The notes beneath the pieces were generated by a model that saw nothing but the letters and a program-made list of their open reading frames with translations, had not been told where the DNA came from and ran no database searches. From G963663315 sp965214205 (GTDB lineage: Bacteria > Pseudomonadota > Gammaproteobacteria > Arenicellales > Poriferihabitantaceae): a stretch of 64,000 nucleotides of DNA. Both the position numbers and the translations under genes were made by a program. Shown here one piece after another: positions 35,706-44,043 of this stretch. The DNA lies in contig OZ243941.1 in NCBI GenBank assembly GCA_965214205.1, positions 1,736,001 to 1,800,000 on the forward strand, written 5' to 3'. How positions within the stretch are numbered: position 1 is the first letter of the stretch; the number at the start of each line of letters is the position of its first letter.

Positions 35706-38700
35706 GTGACCCTGTCCGCAGCGCGGTCGACCAATCCGACCAATTATCGAGTCTGTTTCACCGGCACGGCGACCATCGATACGACCCGGGCCGACCCCAT
35801 TCCTGCCGCCGCCGACTACCAGCCCTTAACCATCGTCAGCGGGAGCAGTTTTGCAACGGCCAGCAATTGCTGGGACTCCTCAATATTGCAGGGGGACACC
35901 AGCTCCGTCGACAGCGTCGGCATCCGTGTGAAGGGCGACACCGATGCCGAGGCCGACGAAACGGTGATCGCGACGCTGTCCTTGCGTGGTTCAAACGAGG
36001 GCGTCACCCTCGGCACCTCCGTGGTGACCCACACGATCCTGGACGACGACACCCCGGCCCCGGAGATCTCGGTATCCCTTCCGATCAGCGAGGGCGAGAA
36101 CCGCTCGGACGCGGGCGAGAAGAAGGTCCCGGAGAGCGAGGGCGGGGTCGGCATCGGGTTCAACCTTGCCGCCGACCAGCCGTTGCCGAGCGCGCTGACG
36201 GTGTGCGTGCGGGTGACCGAGAGCGGCGGCGACCGGGTGGCCTCGGGCAGCGAGGGCATCCAGACCGTGAACATGCCGAGCAGCGTCACCAACGGGTCGG
36301 GCACTCATACGCTCACCTGGACCAACACCGCCGCGGACGATCAGGACAGCAGCGTCACCGTCGAGGCGGTGGCGCCCAACACCGTGGGCTGCTCGGCGGC
36401 CAACGACAGCTACACGGTGTCGTCGAGCGGCGCCTCCGACAAGCTGCTCATCCAGGACGACGAGAACACCACCGTCGAGCTCACGGCCTCGGACCCGACC
36501 ATGACCGAGGGCGACGCCTCGGACACGGCGGTGCTGGCGGTCTCGCTGTCCCGCCGACTCTATGCCGGCGAGACCATCGGCGTGCCGATCGCGCTGGCGT
36601 CGAGCACCGGGGCGCGGCTGCCGGGGAGCACGGACAGCGGCACTGCCAACCACGACTTCACGGTCGGGGCCGCGGCGGGGAGCGGGCACAGCGGGGTGAC
36701 GCTGACGGGCGCGTTGACGGAGAACCCGCGGGTGGTCTTCACCGGCCACGACACGAACACGGTGCAGACGGCGACAGTGACGCTGACCCCGGTGGCGAAC
36801 CGCGACGACCCGGACTCGGCCCACGAGACGATCACCGCGACACTGACCCAGCTCGGCCAGCTGGACACGACGGTAAGCGGCGTGGCGGCGCATTCCTCGA
36901 ACAACGCGGCGACCCTGTCGCTGGAGGACGACGAGGCCCCGCCGCCGCCGGCGACATGCTCTGCCCAGAACCCCATCTTCAATGATACCAGCCTTCGCAT
37001 CCTCGAGACCGGTGAAACGACCTATTGCGTGCGCCTGACGACCGCCCCGTCCGGCGGTGACACCACCGTCACCATCGGCAGGATTGGCGGGGGCGCGACC
37101 GTCAGTCCCGCGTCGCTCACGTTCACGTCATCGAACTACCAGACGCCCCAGCAGGTGACGGTGACCGGCGAGGACGAGCTCAATACGCATCGGAACCGCA
37201 CGACGCAGTTGACCCACACGGCCAGCGGCGGCGGCTATTCCAGCCAGAACCTGGGCAATGTCCGGGTTAACGTGGACGACGCGCCCGAGGTCGAGGCGTA
37301 TTGGTACATCAAGGGCGGCGCGGGCGGCGTGCGGATCCGGCGGCCGCATACGGTGACGTCAACGCGCGGGCTGACGGCGTGGCAGAACGCGGCGCCCGGT
37401 GACAGGATCAACTACGCCGTGCGCCTGTCGAACCGCCCGGCGGGCGGCACGGTGACCGTGACGGCGACGGTGCCTTTGGACAAGCGGAACCTCGTCGGCC
37501 TGTCGCTGACCGAAGGCGGCACGGCGCAAGACACGGTGACGGTGGAGTTCAAGGACCGCAGTCCCGGCCCAGGCACGGGCTGCAGCAACTGGTTCGGCCA
37601 TCAAGCGCATCAATACTTCGACAGCCACGGCAACACGCGGACCGTGTCGGGCCGGCAGCCGAGCGAGAGCTACGACGGCACGGCGGACACGCCCTGGGAG
37701 TGCTGGCGCATGATTTATGTGGTCCGCAAGGACGCCTCGCGGAACATCGACGACACCTGCGCCGACATCACCCACACCGCCACAGGCGGCGGCGTGCGCA
37801 AGGTCACGGTCGATACGATCCGCGCCCATGTAAGGAACCCGGGGCGCAACAGACGGGGGTCAAGTGGTTACAATAGCCAGTGCCGCAACCTGAACGGCAA
37901 CACGGTCTCCGCACCCGCGACGGCCGCCCCCGCGCCCACCGATCCGGTGGCCAACCTGCAGGTGACGGCGGTGGACGACACCAGCGCCCGCGTCACCTGG
38001 GACGCGGTGGAGCACGCCACGTCCTACGATGTGTCCTGGAGCGCCGAGAGCAGTGATTCGCTGAACGCGAGCGCCGGCGCCTGGCCCGGCATAACTGGCA
38101 CCTCGACCACGATCCAGCACGATGCCTCGGTGCCGATGACGCTGACGGTCACGGTGACGCCGGAGTATGTGGACGAAAACGGCGATACCCAGCAGCTGGA
38201 TAGTCTCGCCGGCACGGCAACGCTGGCGGTGGGGCCGGGCAGTGATGCCCTCTCAGCCAGCGCCCAAGCCGCGCCGATCGAGACCCCGGCCTGCGTCTCC
38301 GACGCCCTGCTGTCCGATGTGACGGACTACGCCGGAGAGACCTGGCGCAAGTCGGTCGACCATGTTGAGCGCTGGAGCCGGGTACTGGCTGCCTTTGGCG
38401 TGGATAACGCATACAGCCACAACCCGATGACGGTCGCTGAAGCGCAGACGCAGGCGGATCGTGGCCTTGCGCGTTGGATTCCGATCGTTCCCGCCCTGCA
38501 ATGTCTGGAGACGGCACAGGCACAACCGGAACTCCAACCGGCGCAGGAAGAACCCACGCCACCGCCTGTACCGGAACTCAGTCTGTCATCGGGTTCTGCC
38601 ATAGAAGAAGGGAATCCCGCGGGATTCACCCTCACCGCAGATAGCGCTGTGCAATCTGATCTGACGATTGGCTATACCGTGAGCCAGAATGGAGAGTATC

Positions 38701-41099
38701 TCGACGCCCCCGGCAGTGGACAACGCACCGTCACCCTGGCGGCGGGAACAACGACTGCCTCGCTCTTGATCGACACAGTAGACGATGGTCTGGATGAAGC
38801 GGATGGCGCCGTGACGGTCACCGTAGATAGCCGTACCGGCTATACCATAGCCACCAACCAGGACACCGCATCCGTCCCCGTACACGACAATGACGAGCCG
38901 GTCGTGCGGATTACCGCAGGCAGTGGCGTAACGGAAGGAGATTCCGCCTCCTTTACCCTATCCGCCAATCCACTGCCCGCGGCGCCGCTCGATGTCACCG
39001 TGACGGTAGCCCAAAGCGGAGACTTCGCGGAGAGTGGAGAAACCGGAGCGCGAACCCTTACGCTGCCCACTTCCGGCAGTATAGATATAGCCGTCGATAC
39101 GCTGGATGACTCGGTAGACGAACCGGACGGCTCAGTCACCGCCACGATAGATACCGGCGCCGGCTATACGGTCGCTGATTCACCGGATGACAGCGCAAGC
39201 GTCACGGTCACCGATAACGATGTCACGCTACCTTCCGCGCCCACCCTCTCGGTGCGCGATGAGTCGATCAAGGAAGGCGCCGGACTGATGTACTTCACCA
39301 TCCGCCTCGATCAGCCCGCGCGAAATACGATCAAGGTCCGCTTCACGACCCGTGAATCCGATCCGGTCTCGGCCAGAGCCGGACAAGACTATTACTGGTG
39401 GTGGCCAGACGGTATCCCGATCACCTTCTATGCGGGACAGACCGAGAAGAAGATGTGGGTCTATATCTATAATGACAATCATGACGAAGACCCGGAGACT
39501 TTTGAGGTCGCATTATCCAGCCCCACCGGGGGCGCCCTGATCGGCGATGGCGTAGCGACCGGAACCATCATCAACAATGATCCGATGCCCGCCGCCTGGC
39601 TGACCCGATTCGGTCGCACCGTAGCGCAGCAGGCATTGGATGGCATCTCCGATCGTATTGCGGCGCAACGCGTCGCTGGAATAGAGGGCGCCCTGGCCGG
39701 ACAAGCGCTCCGCTTCGGCGCGCAGACAGACACTGAGGGCGCAGTCGATGAAAAAGCCGCTACCGATGTGATTCAAGCCTTTCACCTTACGGAGGGTGAT
39801 GACACACCGCACGATGTCTTTGCATCCGGATACTCTTACTCCATGAACACCCGTCAAGCCTTGCTCAATAGCCACTTTACCGCCACCCGTGAGAAAGACG
39901 CGACCGGTGGCAGCCTGGCCTTCTGGGGACGAGCCGCGCAAGGCAACTTTGATGGACGAGAAGGCGCTTTCTCATTAGATGGAGAAGCCACCACCGCGAT
40001 GCTCGGCGCCGACTATGCCAAAGACCACTGGCTGGCTGGGCTGGCGCTGATACAAAGCAGTGGCGAAGGCAACTATCACGATACCGACACCGATACTACC
40101 CCTTCCCCCATCTGTACTGAAAATCTGGACACACAAACCAGACAGGCGCTGTGCAATGGCGCGGTACGCGAAGGCGATGGTCAGGTAGAAGCCTCACTGA
40201 CCGCAATCACGCCGTATGCCTCCCTGCAGGCATCCGATTCGATTCGTCTGTGGGGTACATTGGGTCAGGGTAGCGGCGAAGTGACGCTGAAACCGGAATT
40301 GGGAGATTCGCTCACTGCGGACATTAGCTGGAACATGGCCGCCATGGGATTGCGTGGAGATTTGGTTGAATCCCAGGCGGGGCTTTCTCTTGCATTGACA
40401 TCCGATGCCTTATGGTCCCGTACCGAGTCAGACAAAACCCATGAACTGGCGGCATCCGATGCGACAGTGACCCGTCTGAGAGTGGGTTTGGAAGGCAGTT
40501 GGAGAATCCGTCTGGATCAGGGGCATCTGACGCCCCGTCTGGAGATGGGAATCCGTCAGGATGGCGGAGACGCTGAAACCGGAAGGGGCGTAGAGATCGG
40601 GGGTGGGATTGCATGGAATGACCCGACTCTCGGTCTGTCTCTGGACTTGTCCGGGCGTACCCTGCTCTCGCATGATTCGGATGATCTGAAGGACCAGGGT
40701 TTCGCCGCATCTTTTGTGTTTGATCCAGAACCGCAAAGTGAACGGGGACTGTCCATGACCATCGGTCAGGATTGGGGAGGAGCCGCCACCGGCGGACTCG
40801 ATGCGTTGTTTGCGGAACCATCCATCAGTGAACGCGCGGGCAGTGCATCAGACAGTCGCTGGAATGCGGAAGTAGCCTACGGTTTATCTGCATGGGATGG
40901 AAGATTCACGGGCAGTCCGTATATCGGGTTGGGGATCACGGATAGTACGCAGGAATACAATCTCGGCTGGAGGCTGCAACCTGTGTATACCACCGACCAG
41001 GCATTGAACTTCACGCTGAATGTCCAGGCTACGCATAGACAGACTGATGACCATGAACCGACACAGTTTGTCGGGGTTGAGGTGGGGGTCAGGTGGTGA
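35706..41099 (+). CDS. Giant Calx-beta repeat autotransporter (type V surface protein), start uncertain
   Basis: 1797 residues from GTG 35706, but the frame is open back to 35334 and the real N-terminus lies upstream: codons from 35571 give a hydrophobic signal peptide (LFRFLLCLPLFLGFAAG, cleavage after AQA). No ATG, GTG or TTG occurs in this frame between 35334 and 35706, so start must come from ATG 35281 after a change in octamer number. From residue 1: Calx-beta-like repeats (to ~680, each ending in a DDE/DDD turn), an FN3-like domain (~744-840), a helical segment (CVSDALLSDVTDYAGETW, ~861), three more Calx-beta repeats (~957-1290), a linker WLTRFGRTVAQQALDGI (~1297) and a C-terminal beta-barrel ending VGVEVGVRW with terminal Trp. 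Probably a surface adhesin. The 5' half is much more GC-rich than the 3' half. Confidence 0.85.
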   Translation: MTLSAARSTNPTNYRVCFTGTATIDTTRADPIPAAADYQPLTIVSGSSFATASNCWDSSILQGDTSSVDSVGIRVKGDTDAEADETVIATLSLRGSNEGVTLGTSVVTHTILDDDTPAPEISVSLPISEGENRSDAGEKKVPESEGGVGIGFNLAADQPLPSALTVCVRVTESGGDRVASGSEGIQTVNMPSSVTNGSGTHTLTWTNTAADDQDSSVTVEAVAPNTVGCSAANDSYTVSSSGASDKLLIQDDENTTVELTASDPTMTEGDASDTAVLAVSLSRRLYAGETIGVPIALASSTGARLPGSTDSGTANHDFTVGAAAGSGHSGVTLTGALTENPRVVFTGHDTNTVQTATVTLTPVANRDDPDSAHETITATLTQLGQLDTTVSGVAAHSSNNAATLSLEDDEAPPPPATCSAQNPIFNDTSLRILETGETTYCVRLTTAPSGGDTTVTIGRIGGGATVSPASLTFTSSNYQTPQQVTVTGEDELNTHRNRTTQLTHTASGGGYSSQNLGNVRVNVDDAPEVEAYWYIKGGAGGVRIRRPHTVTSTRGLTAWQNAAPGDRINYAVRLSNRPAGGTVTVTATVPLDKRNLVGLSLTEGGTAQDTVTVEFKDRSPGPGTGCSNWFGHQAHQYFDSHGNTRTVSGRQPSESYDGTADTPWECWRMIYVVRKDASRNIDDTCADITHTATGGGVRKVTVDTIRAHVRNPGRNRRGSSGYNSQCRNLNGNTVSAPATAAPAPTDPVANLQVTAVDDTSARVTWDAVEHATSYDVSWSAESSDSLNASAGAWPGITGTSTTIQHDASVPMTLTVTVTPEYVDENGDTQQLDSLAGTATLAVGPGSDALSASAQAAPIETPACVSDALLSDVTDYAGETWRKSVDHVERWSRVLAAFGVDNAYSHNPMTVAEAQTQADRGLARWIPIVPALQCLETAQAQPELQPAQEEPTPPPVPELSLSSGSAIEEGNPAGFTLTADSAVQSDLTIGYTVSQNGEYLDAPGSGQRTVTLAAGTTTASLLIDTVDDGLDEADGAVTVTVDSRTGYTIATNQDTASVPVHDNDEPVVRITAGSGVTEGDSASFTLSANPLPAAPLDVTVTVAQSGDFAESGETGARTLTLPTSGSIDIAVDTLDDSVDEPDGSVTATIDTGAGYTVADSPDDSASVTVTDNDVTLPSAPTLSVRDESIKEGAGLMYFTIRLDQPARNTIKVRFTTRESDPVSARAGQDYYWWWPDGIPITFYAGQTEKKMWVYIYNDNHDEDPETFEVALSSPTGGALIGDGVATGTIINNDPMPAAWLTRFGRTVAQQALDGISDRIAAQRVAGIEGALAGQALRFGAQTDTEGAVDEKAATDVIQAFHLTEGDDTPHDVFASGYSYSMNTRQALLNSHFTATREKDATGGSLAFWGRAAQGNFDGREGAFSLDGEATTAMLGADYAKDHWLAGLALIQSSGEGNYHDTDTDTTPSPICTENLDTQTRQALCNGAVREGDGQVEASLTAITPYASLQASDSIRLWGTLGQGSGEVTLKPELGDSLTADISWNMAAMGLRGDLVESQAGLSLALTSDALWSRTESDKTHELAASDATVTRLRVGLEGSWRIRLDQGHLTPRLEMGIRQDGGDAETGRGVEIGGGIAWNDPTLGLSLDLSGRTLLSHDSDDLKDQGFAASFVFDPEPQSERGLSMTIGQDWGGAATGGLDALFAEPSISERAGSASDSRWNAEVAYGLSAWDGRFTGSPYIGLGITDSTQEYNLGWRLQPVYTTDQALNFTLNVQATHRQTDDHEPTQFVGVEVGVRW

Positions 41100-41103
41100 G
41101 CCA

Positions 41104-41199
41104 GCCGTCTTTCCCGCGGAAGCGGGAATTCACAATAATATAGAGGTTGCGGTTACCGATGCGTAGGGGCGCCCCTCTGTGGGCGCCCGCTATCGTTGA
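41104..41199 (+). repeat. Dispersed palindromic repeat, copy 3
   Basis: Begins 5 bases after the autotransporter stop: TTTCCCGCGGAAGCGGGAAT, CACAATAATA, GTTACCGATGCGTAGGGGCG, then a CGCCC/GGGCG hairpin (41169-41189). Same layout as copies 1 and 2, with the CTTTCCC variant shared with 35516-35546. From 41200 to 41256 I see nothing further. Confidence 0.7.
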
Positions 41200-41256
41200 T
41201 GCGTGATCTGAAAATACTTGTATTTGTTTTCCTGTTAAGAGCATTACACACAGATG

Positions 41257-41296
41257 TTGACCATACCCATGATCTGGCTATAATGTTAGCCAGATC
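41257..41296 (+). promoter_or_regulatory. Promoter with palindromic operator for the phd-PIN pair
   Basis: TTGACC (41257-41262) and TATAAT (41279-41284) are 16 bases apart. A perfect inverted repeat, GATCTGGCTA (41271-41280) and TAGCCAGATC (41287-41296) around 6 bases, covers the -10 box. Phd-family antitoxins repress their own operon by binding such palindromes, so this is the probable operator. Confidence 0.75.
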
Positions 41297-41320
41297 AACT
41301 CAACCAGGGAGGATAAGGTT

Positions 41321-41554
41321 ATGTTCATCGTCAATGTTCATCAAGCCAAGACCCAACTTTCCCGACTGCTGGCACAGGTCGAGGCGGGTGAAGATGTGGT
41401 GATCGCCCGACGAGGCGAACCGGTCGCGCGGCTGGTTGGCTGCAAACTTCCAGGCAAGCGGCAACCCGATGTCCTCAAGGGGAAAGTCGTCATTCCGGAG
41501 AGCTTCTTCAACCCGTTGCCGGAGGAAGAACTGATGGTATGGGAAGGTAAGTAG
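41321..41554 (+). CDS. Phd/YefM-family antitoxin
   Basis: 77 residues. N-terminal Phd fold: VNVHQAKTQLSRLLAQVEAGEDVVIARRG and EPVARLVG; the acidic C-terminal part (ESFFNPLPEEELMVWEG) would bind and block the toxin. GGAGG precedes the ATG. Two bases separate its stop from the toxin GTG. The protein likely acts with the toxin as repressor at the palindrome over the promoter. Confidence 0.92.
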   Translation: MFIVNVHQAKTQLSRLLAQVEAGEDVVIARRGEPVARLVGCKLPGKRQPDVLKGKVVIPESFFNPLPEEELMVWEGK

Positions 41555-41556
41555 CG

Positions 41557-41943
41557 GTGCGAGTGCTGCTAGATACCCATGCGTTTCTTTGGTGGGTTGC
41601 GGACAGCGGTCGCTTGTCTCGGATAGCGCACAGCGTGATCACGGACGAGTCAAACGATATCATGGTCAGCGCGGCATCCGCTTGGGAAATCTCCACAAAG
41701 TTCCGGCTCGGCAAACTGCCGGGAGCAGACGTCGCGGCATTCGATATCACTGGCATCATCGCTGACCAGGGTTTCGAGGAGTTGGCGGTCAGTGTCGCCG
41801 AGGCTGAGCGCGCTGGCCGATTGCCCGGCCCCCACCGTGACCCATTCGACCGAATGCTTATCGCTCAGGCATTGGCCCGAGACCTGGTGGTCGTGTCGGT
41901 CGATACGGTATTCGACCGCTATGGCGTCAATCGGCTGTGGTGA
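41557..41943 (+). CDS. PIN-domain toxin (VapC-like ribonuclease)
   Basis: 128 residues from GTG 41557. All expected acidic residues of a PIN nuclease are present: D6 in LLDTHAFLWW, E44 in SAASAWEIS, D in HRDPFDRMLIAQA near residue 92, and VSVDTVFDRYG near the end. DTHAFLWW is typical of the PIN toxins that pair with Phd antitoxins. Such proteins cleave tRNA or rRNA. The pair appears intact, unlike the one at 34.8-35.2 kb. Confidence 0.92.
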   Translation: MRVLLDTHAFLWWVADSGRLSRIAHSVITDESNDIMVSAASAWEISTKFRLGKLPGADVAAFDITGIIADQGFEELAVSVAEAERAGRLPGPHRDPFDRMLIAQALARDLVVVSVDTVFDRYGVNRLW

Positions 41944-41980
41944 CGAAAGCAATTTTTTCAGGCGTGGTTCGTTCGTTCTT

Positions 41981-42054
41981 TGACGGTTGTTGTCCCCCCA
42001 TCACACCCGCTTTGCGCGATGTGATTCCCCCTCAAGGGGGGAATGATGCGATGA
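41981..42054 (-). repeat. Inverted repeat bounding the accessory region, right copy
   Basis: Reverse complement of 34600-34673 over about 74 bases, starting TGACGGTTGTTGTCCCCCCA and ending near CGATGA. It has the same two hairpins, one with a GCGCGA change. It lies 32 bases from the 3' end of oppF. No target-site duplication or transposase is visible. Confidence 0.8.
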
Positions 42055-42085
42055 CGGTTGGTTGGGGCGTGGGGGAATGATTTGG

Positions 42086-43069
42086 TTATGGGTGGTGATA
42101 TGGGCAGGCTACCTGGTGGTTGGGTGCGATGTTCTCAAGCGGTGGCTGGTGGTGAGTACAGTCTTCCTGCGCCTGTGGGCATCGGCTGGCGAATACACAG
42201 CCTGCGGGTGAGTGGAACGGGGACGGGAGGTTGCCCGAAAGGATGGTTGGGCGGCGCATTCGCTGGGCTGTCGGGTCGGCAATCGGCGCCGATGAGATCA
42301 GCGCCCGGGTATAGGGATGACGGGGTTCGGCGATCAGTTTCCGGGTGTCTGCGAGTTCCATCATCTGACCGAGATACATGACCAGAGTACGGTTGGAAAT
42401 AGCCTTGACTACACTCAGGTCATGGCTGATCACAATGAGCGCCAGAGCGAAGTCGCGTTGCAGACTCCGTAACAGATTGATCACCTGTGCCCGCACCGAT
42501 ACATCCAGCGCCGCGACCGGCTCGTCGCAGATGACGAGCTGCGGTTTCAGGACAAGGGCACGGGCAATTCCGATACGCTGGCACTGGCCGCCTGAGAACT
42601 CGTGCGGGTATCGGTTTATCCGGTCGGGGCGGAGTCCGACTCGTTGCATGATTTCCTGGACACGGCAACGGGTCTCGTCTTTCGTAATATCCGGGCAGTG
42701 TGTGCGTAGTGGTTCGGCTATGATTTGACCTACAGTCATCCGTGGGTTGAGCGCCGCCAGAGGGTCCTGGAAGATCATCGGCATATCCTTGCGGATAGTA
42801 CGTCGTACACGACGTTTCATACCCGCCAGGTCGGCGCCGTTCCATAACACTCGCCCGCGATCAGGTGGAGCTGTGCCAACAATAGCGCGGGCCAGTGTGG
42901 TTTTGCCAGAGCCACTTTCGCCGACGATGCCGAGCGTTTCCTGTTTGTCGAGAGCAAAAGAAATTCCGTTGACAGCGGTCAGGGTGCGTGACGGAGTCCA
43001 TGGCCATTGATTGCGGGCTGGCACATCGAAGTTCACGGTCAGGTTTTCGACTGTCAACAGCGCGCTCAT
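42086..43069 (-). CDS. oppF: Oligopeptide ABC importer ATPase OppF
   Basis: 327 residues from ATG 43069, which overlaps the oppD stop by 4 bases (ATGA); a longer reading runs back into oppD. Walker A GESGSGKT (50-57), FQDPLAALNPRMTV, signature FSGGQCQR, Walker B LVICDEPVAALD, ISHDLSV and the cysteine-bearing CVFASRCPQAQEDC near the C-terminus. Last gene of the operon. Confidence 0.92.
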   Translation of the reverse strand: MSALLTVENLTVNFDVPARNQWPWTPSRTLTAVNGISFALDKQETLGIVGESGSGKTTLARAIVGTAPPDRGRVLWNGADLAGMKRRVRRTIRKDMPMIFQDPLAALNPRMTVGQIIAEPLRTHCPDITKDETRCRVQEIMQRVGLRPDRINRYPHEFSGGQCQRIGIARALVLKPQLVICDEPVAALDVSVRAQVINLLRSLQRDFALALIVISHDLSVVKAISNRTLVMYLGQMMELADTRKLIAEPRHPYTRALISSAPIADPTAQRMRRPTILSGNLPSPFHSPAGCVFASRCPQAQEDCTHHQPPLENIAPNHQVACPYHHP

Positions 43070-44043
43070 GGGGAACTTGCAGGTAAATCCAGATGGCAGG
43101 CCCGTTGCCGATTTCCGGTTGTTTCCAGAGGTGGCCGCTGGTCGGCACATTTCCCCAAACGGGCAGGGCAGCGCGGCTGAAACGGACAACCGACTGGCAG
43201 GCGGCGCATATCGGGAGGCTCGCCGTCGATCACGGGCAGGTCCGTGTGCCAGCGGCAATCATCGTCCAGCCGTAAAATGGTATCGAGCAGGGCGGAGGTA
43301 TACGGGTGGGTGGGAGTTTTCATAACCGTATCAGTCGGCCCACATTCCATGACTTGTCCACCGTACATTACCAGCATGCGGTCGCTCATGCCGGCGACCA
43401 GTCCAGGATCATGGGTGATCAGGATGATGGTTGTGCCGAACCGATCACGGATGTCCTTCAGTAAATCAACGATTCGGGATTGTACGGTAACATCAAGCGC
43501 AGTAGTCGGTTCGTCGGCAATCAGGATGCGGGGGCGGCATAGCAGGGACATGGCGATCATGATTCGCTGGCGCATACCGCCGGAAAATTCGTGCGGGAAT
43601 CCATTGATTCGTTGCCGGGCATCCGCTATCTGCACCGCGTCCAGCATCTCGATGGACTGTTCAAGAGCAGCCCGCCTGGACAGGTTTTGATGCAGCATCA
43701 ACACTTCGCTCATTTGTTCACAGATACGCATATAAGGATTCAGGGAGGTCATCGGGTTCTGGAAGACAATCGAGATTTCGGCAGCGCGGATGCCGGACAA
43801 TTCCGTTTCGCTCATTGTCAGGATTTCCTGACCGTCAAATTCAATTGAGCCGCTCACCGTTGCCTGCCCGGAGATCAGTCCCATGATCGAGAGTGCGGTC
43901 TGGCTCTTGCCGGAACCGCTTTCCCCGGTAATTGCCAGAATCTCGCCGCGATTGACCTCGAAACTGACTCCGTTGACAGCGTGTACCGGCCCCTCTCCGG
44001 TTGCAAAGGTCACTTCCAGGTCGCGCACCCGGAGCAGACTCAC
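43066..44043 (-). CDS. oppD: Oligopeptide ABC importer ATPase OppD
   Basis: 325 residues: Walker A GESGSGKS (40-47), FQNPMTSLNPYMRI, signature FSGGMRQR, Walker B ILIADEPTTALD, THDPGLV and the OppD-type C-terminal cysteine set (CPFQPRCPARLGKC). The start overlaps oppC by 4 bases. Confidence 0.92.
   Translation of the reverse strand: MSLLRVRDLEVTFATGEGPVHAVNGVSFEVNRGEILAITGESGSGKSQTALSIMGLISGQATVSGSIEFDGQEILTMSETELSGIRAAEISIVFQNPMTSLNPYMRICEQMSEVLMLHQNLSRRAALEQSIEMLDAVQIADARQRINGFPHEFSGGMRQRIMIAMSLLCRPRILIADEPTTALDVTVQSRIVDLLKDIRDRFGTTIILITHDPGLVAGMSDRMLVMYGGQVMECGPTDTVMKTPTHPYTSALLDTILRLDDDCRWHTDLPVIDGEPPDMRRLPVGCPFQPRCPARLGKCADQRPPLETTGNRQRACHLDLPASSP

Noticed and set aside
35706..35708. GTG 35706 as the true start of the autotransporter
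   Set aside because: It would drop an evident signal peptide encoded in the same frame just upstream (35571-35637). Kept only as the formal coordinate.
35991..36893. Long antisense and +1 frames over the autotransporter (300-370 residues)
   Set aside because: They are shadows of very GC-rich coding DNA and show no domain or proper start.
41196..41402. 68-residue frame before the phd gene
   Set aside because: It overlaps the promoter palindrome and the phd start in another frame, with no ribosome site or recognisable domain.
42058..42381. 107-residue plus-strand frame at the 3' end of oppF
   Set aside because: Antisense to a well-supported ATPase C-terminus; no domain seen.
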